Assembly (NCBI GenBank): GCA_013397435.1
Contig: VZRG01001334.1
Coordinates: 1,998-65,997, forward strand
Source of the DNA: Erythrocercus mccallii
Taxonomy: Eukaryota > Chordata > Aves > Passeriformes > Dicruridae
Length of the DNA stretch: 64,000 nucleotides
Direction of reading: 5' to 3'
The notes beneath the pieces were generated by a model. The model saw only the letters and a list, made by a program, of their open reading frames with translations. It did no database searches and was not told where the DNA came from. Below are positions 61,425 to 64,000 of the stretch, piece by piece; the first letter of the stretch is position 1; every line of letters starts with the position of its first letter. Position numbers and translations under genes: made by a program.

Positions 61425-62350
61425 ATTGGGGTTTCATTACTAGATTTTGGTGGCTGGGCGAATGCAGTGGTGACTTCTGGAAGAAGAAGCCAGAAATTGC
61501 CCTCCGCGTCTGAGGGAGCCAACACCAGCTGACCACAAGACACCATTGTCTCAGGGCAGGGCTGAACCACTCAGCAATGATGGTAGCATTTGTGGGATGA
61601 CAGATTTAGAAGAGGGAGAAAAAACTGCTCTACAAAAGCTGCTGGATGAAAGAGTGAGAACATGTGAGAGGAACAGCTGTGCAGACACCGAGGTCAGTGG
61701 AGAAGGAGGGGCAGGAGGTGCTCCAGGAAGTGAGGCAGGGTTCCCCTGCAGTCTGTAGCGCAGATCGTGCCCCTCCAGCCCCTGGTGAACCATGGGGGAA
61801 CAGAGATCTGCCTGCAGATGATGAGCGACCCCACATTAGAACCAGGGGATGTCCAAAGGAGTCTGAGACTGTGGAAAGACTGGATTGGAGCTGTCTGTCC
61901 CTGAGGGACTACAACCCATGAAATAATCCATGCTGACGTAGTTGTGAAGAACTGCGACTGATGGGGAAGATTCATACTGGAGAAGTTAATAGAGGGCTGT
62001 AGAAGGAATGCACATGGAATAGAGGGAGAGTGTGAAGAGTCCTTCCCCTAGGGAGGAAGAAGCAGTATGTGATGAACTGACCACAGTGCCCATTCTCCAT
62101 CCCCTGCACTGTTGTCAGGTTAGATAGAAAAACAAGGAGTGAAGTTTAAGCCAAGAAGAAGGGAGTGGTGGAGGGAAGGCATTTTTATGGTTTGGCTTTA
62201 GTTTTCATTACCCTTACTCTGATTTGCTTGACAGTAAATTAAATTGGTCTCACAAAATTGAGTCTGCTTTGCCCATGACAGTAACTGGCCAGTGATTTCT
62301 CCATCTCTTTCTCCACCCATGACACAAGCCTTTCAACACTGTCTTTCCTC
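61425..62350 (+). mobile_element. LTR of avian ERVL-like class, about 0.9 kb
   Basis: It follows an LTR layout common in bird genomes: 'ttggtggctgggcgaatgca' (61447), an exon-like GC-rich body with 'agcagatcgtgcccct' -type sequence (61758-61775), 'gaagagtccttcccct' (62034-62049), 'tgtgatgaactgaccacagt' (62068-62087), 'cccattctccatcccctgca' (62089-62108), 'ggtttggctttagttttcat' (62189-62208) and 'tgcccatgacagtaactggc' (62271-62290). The body carries frames of 70-93 codons on both strands (61546-61975), which are LTR readings and not host genes. The 5' and 3' ends are approximate. Confidence 0.82.
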
Positions 62351-63397
62351 TGTCCCACTGCTATTAAGAATTTGGAGACTAAAATATATGTTCTTCTGAA
62401 ATATGTCCTTAAAAACTCATTTTAATGGAAGGATAGGATAAATGTAGGTTTAGTAGGAAATACTGCATTTCAGTATGTTTACCAAGAAAGTGAAATATAT
62501 TAGAGGCCTGGTTTAGAAATAACTCAGCTCTAATGTCAGTAACTACTCAGTACACTACTAACATGTGAGAGGCAAACAAGGTTAGTATGATTTTTTTTCC
62601 ATGTCTTTATCTCTGAGATGAGTAATGCATATCACCCAGGCTCATGACTCTGCATTCTGGTCTCCTGGAAATTTCTCTCAAAAACCTGTGTGAAAAATTA
62701 AACTGAAGAATTAAGAAGTAACAGAGGAATGCAGGACTAAGATTCAGAATTTAGCTTTAAAACTTTTTAGACAGGTCTAGGATCACAGATTAAAACCACA
62801 ATGAAGTAAGCCTGGCTTTTCATTTGAGAATTTATAAATATCCTATAAATATGATGGGCAATTAAGCCTCAGTTTCTGCTTTAAAAAGTGGCAGGGAATT
62901 TCAAATTATTAAAATTTTTCTCACCATATTTTCGGAAGCAATCCCAAGATTGCTGTTTCCTGATGATTGCCAGTTTGACATTCTGTTAAACCCAGCAGAT
63001 GTCATGGATTGGTTCTCTCTTCAGAAAGCATTTCAGCACTGATCATAAAAAAATTATTACTCCTGGAATGTCATAGGAAGACTCTAACATAACAGTTTTG
63101 TGATATAAAAATATTGCTTTGTGTGCCACTCTAGTTTTTTGAGGTGTCTGGGGTCTGATTGCATAAGCAGAAGCAATTTTGCGAGACAATAGAGAGAACA
63201 TGTTACAGAACTATTTATTTCCACTGTCTCTTTTAGGGGAGACTATTCTTTTTCCAATTCCTTTTTGGTTCATTCCTACAGGTGCAAACACCTCTATCAT
63301 ATCTGTTCTTTCTGACTTGAAAACACATGAACAGTTCAGAAGGGCACAAATGTCATGATGGACCAGAAAATGAGTCATGATTCCACAATTAACTGAG
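62351..63397. other. no recognised feature
   Basis: AT-rich unique DNA leading to the tandem duplication. No transposon or gene recognised. Confidence 0.45.
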
Positions 63398-63613
63398 TCC
63401 AGAATTACTTCTGTATAGATTCTTATACAATATATTCTTCAATTTTTCTTTTTTAAAAAGATACCTTGAAAATCTTGGTATTGTAGAATAATAGACTGGT
63501 CTTAATCCAGAATTACTTCTGTATAGATTCTTATACAATATATTCTTCAATTTTTCTTTTTTAAAAAGATACCTTGAAAATCTTGGTATTGTAGAATAAT
63601 AGACTGGTCTTAA
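63398..63613. repeat. exact 108-bp tandem duplication
   Basis: Copy 1 spans 63398-63505 and copy 2 spans 63506-63613. I compared them base by base and found no difference. The unit is divisible by three, so the minus frame 63389-63637 carries a 36-residue repeat; this is a by-product, not a protein. The last 23-27 bp of the unit are the 3' end of the adjoining CR1. Confidence 0.96.
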
Positions 63614-64000
63614 TTGGAAGAGAATCAAAGAGGCCATGTAGTTGCAACCTCCCTTCTTTGGGCAGGGTCACCTTCCACTAATCCAAGTTGCTCAGAGCCC
63701 CATCCAACCTTGCCTTGAACCTTCCAGGGATGGGGCACTCATAGCTTCTCTGGAAGATCTCTTCCAGTGTCTTAGGGTAATATTTTTTTCCTAATATCTA
63801 ATATAAACCTACCCTTTGTATGTTTATAAAACAATTCCCACCTGCATGCCCTTTTAAAAAGTCCCTCTCCAACTTTCCTGCAGGCCCTGTTTAGGTATTG
63901 GAAGATGCTATGAGTTCTCCCTTGAGCTTTCACTTCTCCAGGTTGAATCAGTTTGTCTTTGTAGATATGCTCCAGCCCCCAGAAAAGCACCCATAACATG
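63588..64000 (-). mobile_element. CR1 LINE 3' part on minus, running off the window
   Basis: The reverse-oriented CR1 3' end is at about 63588-63650 ('attgtagaataatagactgg' on plus). Then on plus come 'ctttgggcagggtcacctt' (63656), 'gttgctcagagccccatcca' (63689-63708), 'cttccagggatggggcactc' (63721-63740), 'cctaatatctaatataaacc' (63790-63809) and 'aaaagtccctctccaacttt' (63857-63876). The minus frame 63772-63999 is still open and shows CR1-like residues. The 5' limit is outside the window. Confidence 0.93.

Noticed and set aside
61546..61975. Several GC-rich frames of 70-93 codons on both strands, resembling a coding exon
   Set aside because: They lie inside a recognised avian LTR (61425-62350) and overlap one another on both strands.
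63389..63637. Frame encoding a perfect 36-residue repeat
   Set aside because: By-product of the 108-bp tandem DNA duplication, partly within a CR1 tail.
1..64000. CRISPR arrays, operons, bacterial promoters or insertion sequences
   Set aside because: None found; composition and repeats are those of an avian nuclear genome.

Overview
The window looks like intergenic or deep-intronic DNA from a bird, most likely a songbird. It is AT-rich. The recognisable content is mostly CR1-type LINE fragments and solo long terminal repeats (LTRs) of endogenous retroviruses, including short 6-bp-duplication (ERVK/alpharetrovirus-like) LTRs and longer 5-bp-duplication ERVL-like LTRs typical of passerines. 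There is no bacterial-style gene organisation. I recognise no tRNA or rRNA gene and cannot support a complete protein-coding gene. Nearly all open frames of 60-170 codons are chance frames in AT-rich DNA or read through CR1 or LTR sequence.

Layout: 1-9 kb is plain AT-rich DNA with two plus-strand CR1 copies (2745-3440, 7741-8990). 9-17 kb has no transposon I recognise but holds a possible conserved noncoding block near 10.0-10.5 kb. A 259-base assembly gap at 17152-17410 lies inside a polypurine minisatellite. 19.9-23 kb carries a very old CR1 ORF2 fragment, a solo LTR with an intact 6-bp duplication (21134-21668) and a CR1 3' end. 25.1-25.7 kb is a minus-strand CR1 that keeps an open ORF2 C-terminus. 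30.3-31.4 kb is a nested pair: a 682-bp LTR inserted into an approximately 325-bp LTR, each with its own target duplication. 33.7-34.2 kb is an ERVL-like LTR. 39.97-40.95 kb is a 982-bp element with TG/CA-type ends (the final CA decayed to TA), 5-bp duplications and two arms of about 210 bp in inverted orientation around an LTR-like core; it is the most unusual object here. Another LTR follows at 41.06-41.63 kb. An orphan internal CR1 piece lies at 44.74-45.01 kb, and a fuller CR1 at 52.9-53.7 kb. 58.4-62.4 kb is a cluster of four LTRs. The right edge has an exact 108-bp tandem duplication that overlaps the 3' end of a minus-strand CR1 running off the window.

Several minus-strand open segments between 42.7 and 48.5 kb have good splice-site-like boundaries and could be exons. 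Their phases do not join simply and I recognise no protein, so they are reported only as a lead. Names and boundaries of repeat families rest on recalled consensus features and on terminal or target-site structure seen in the sequence. No database search was possible.
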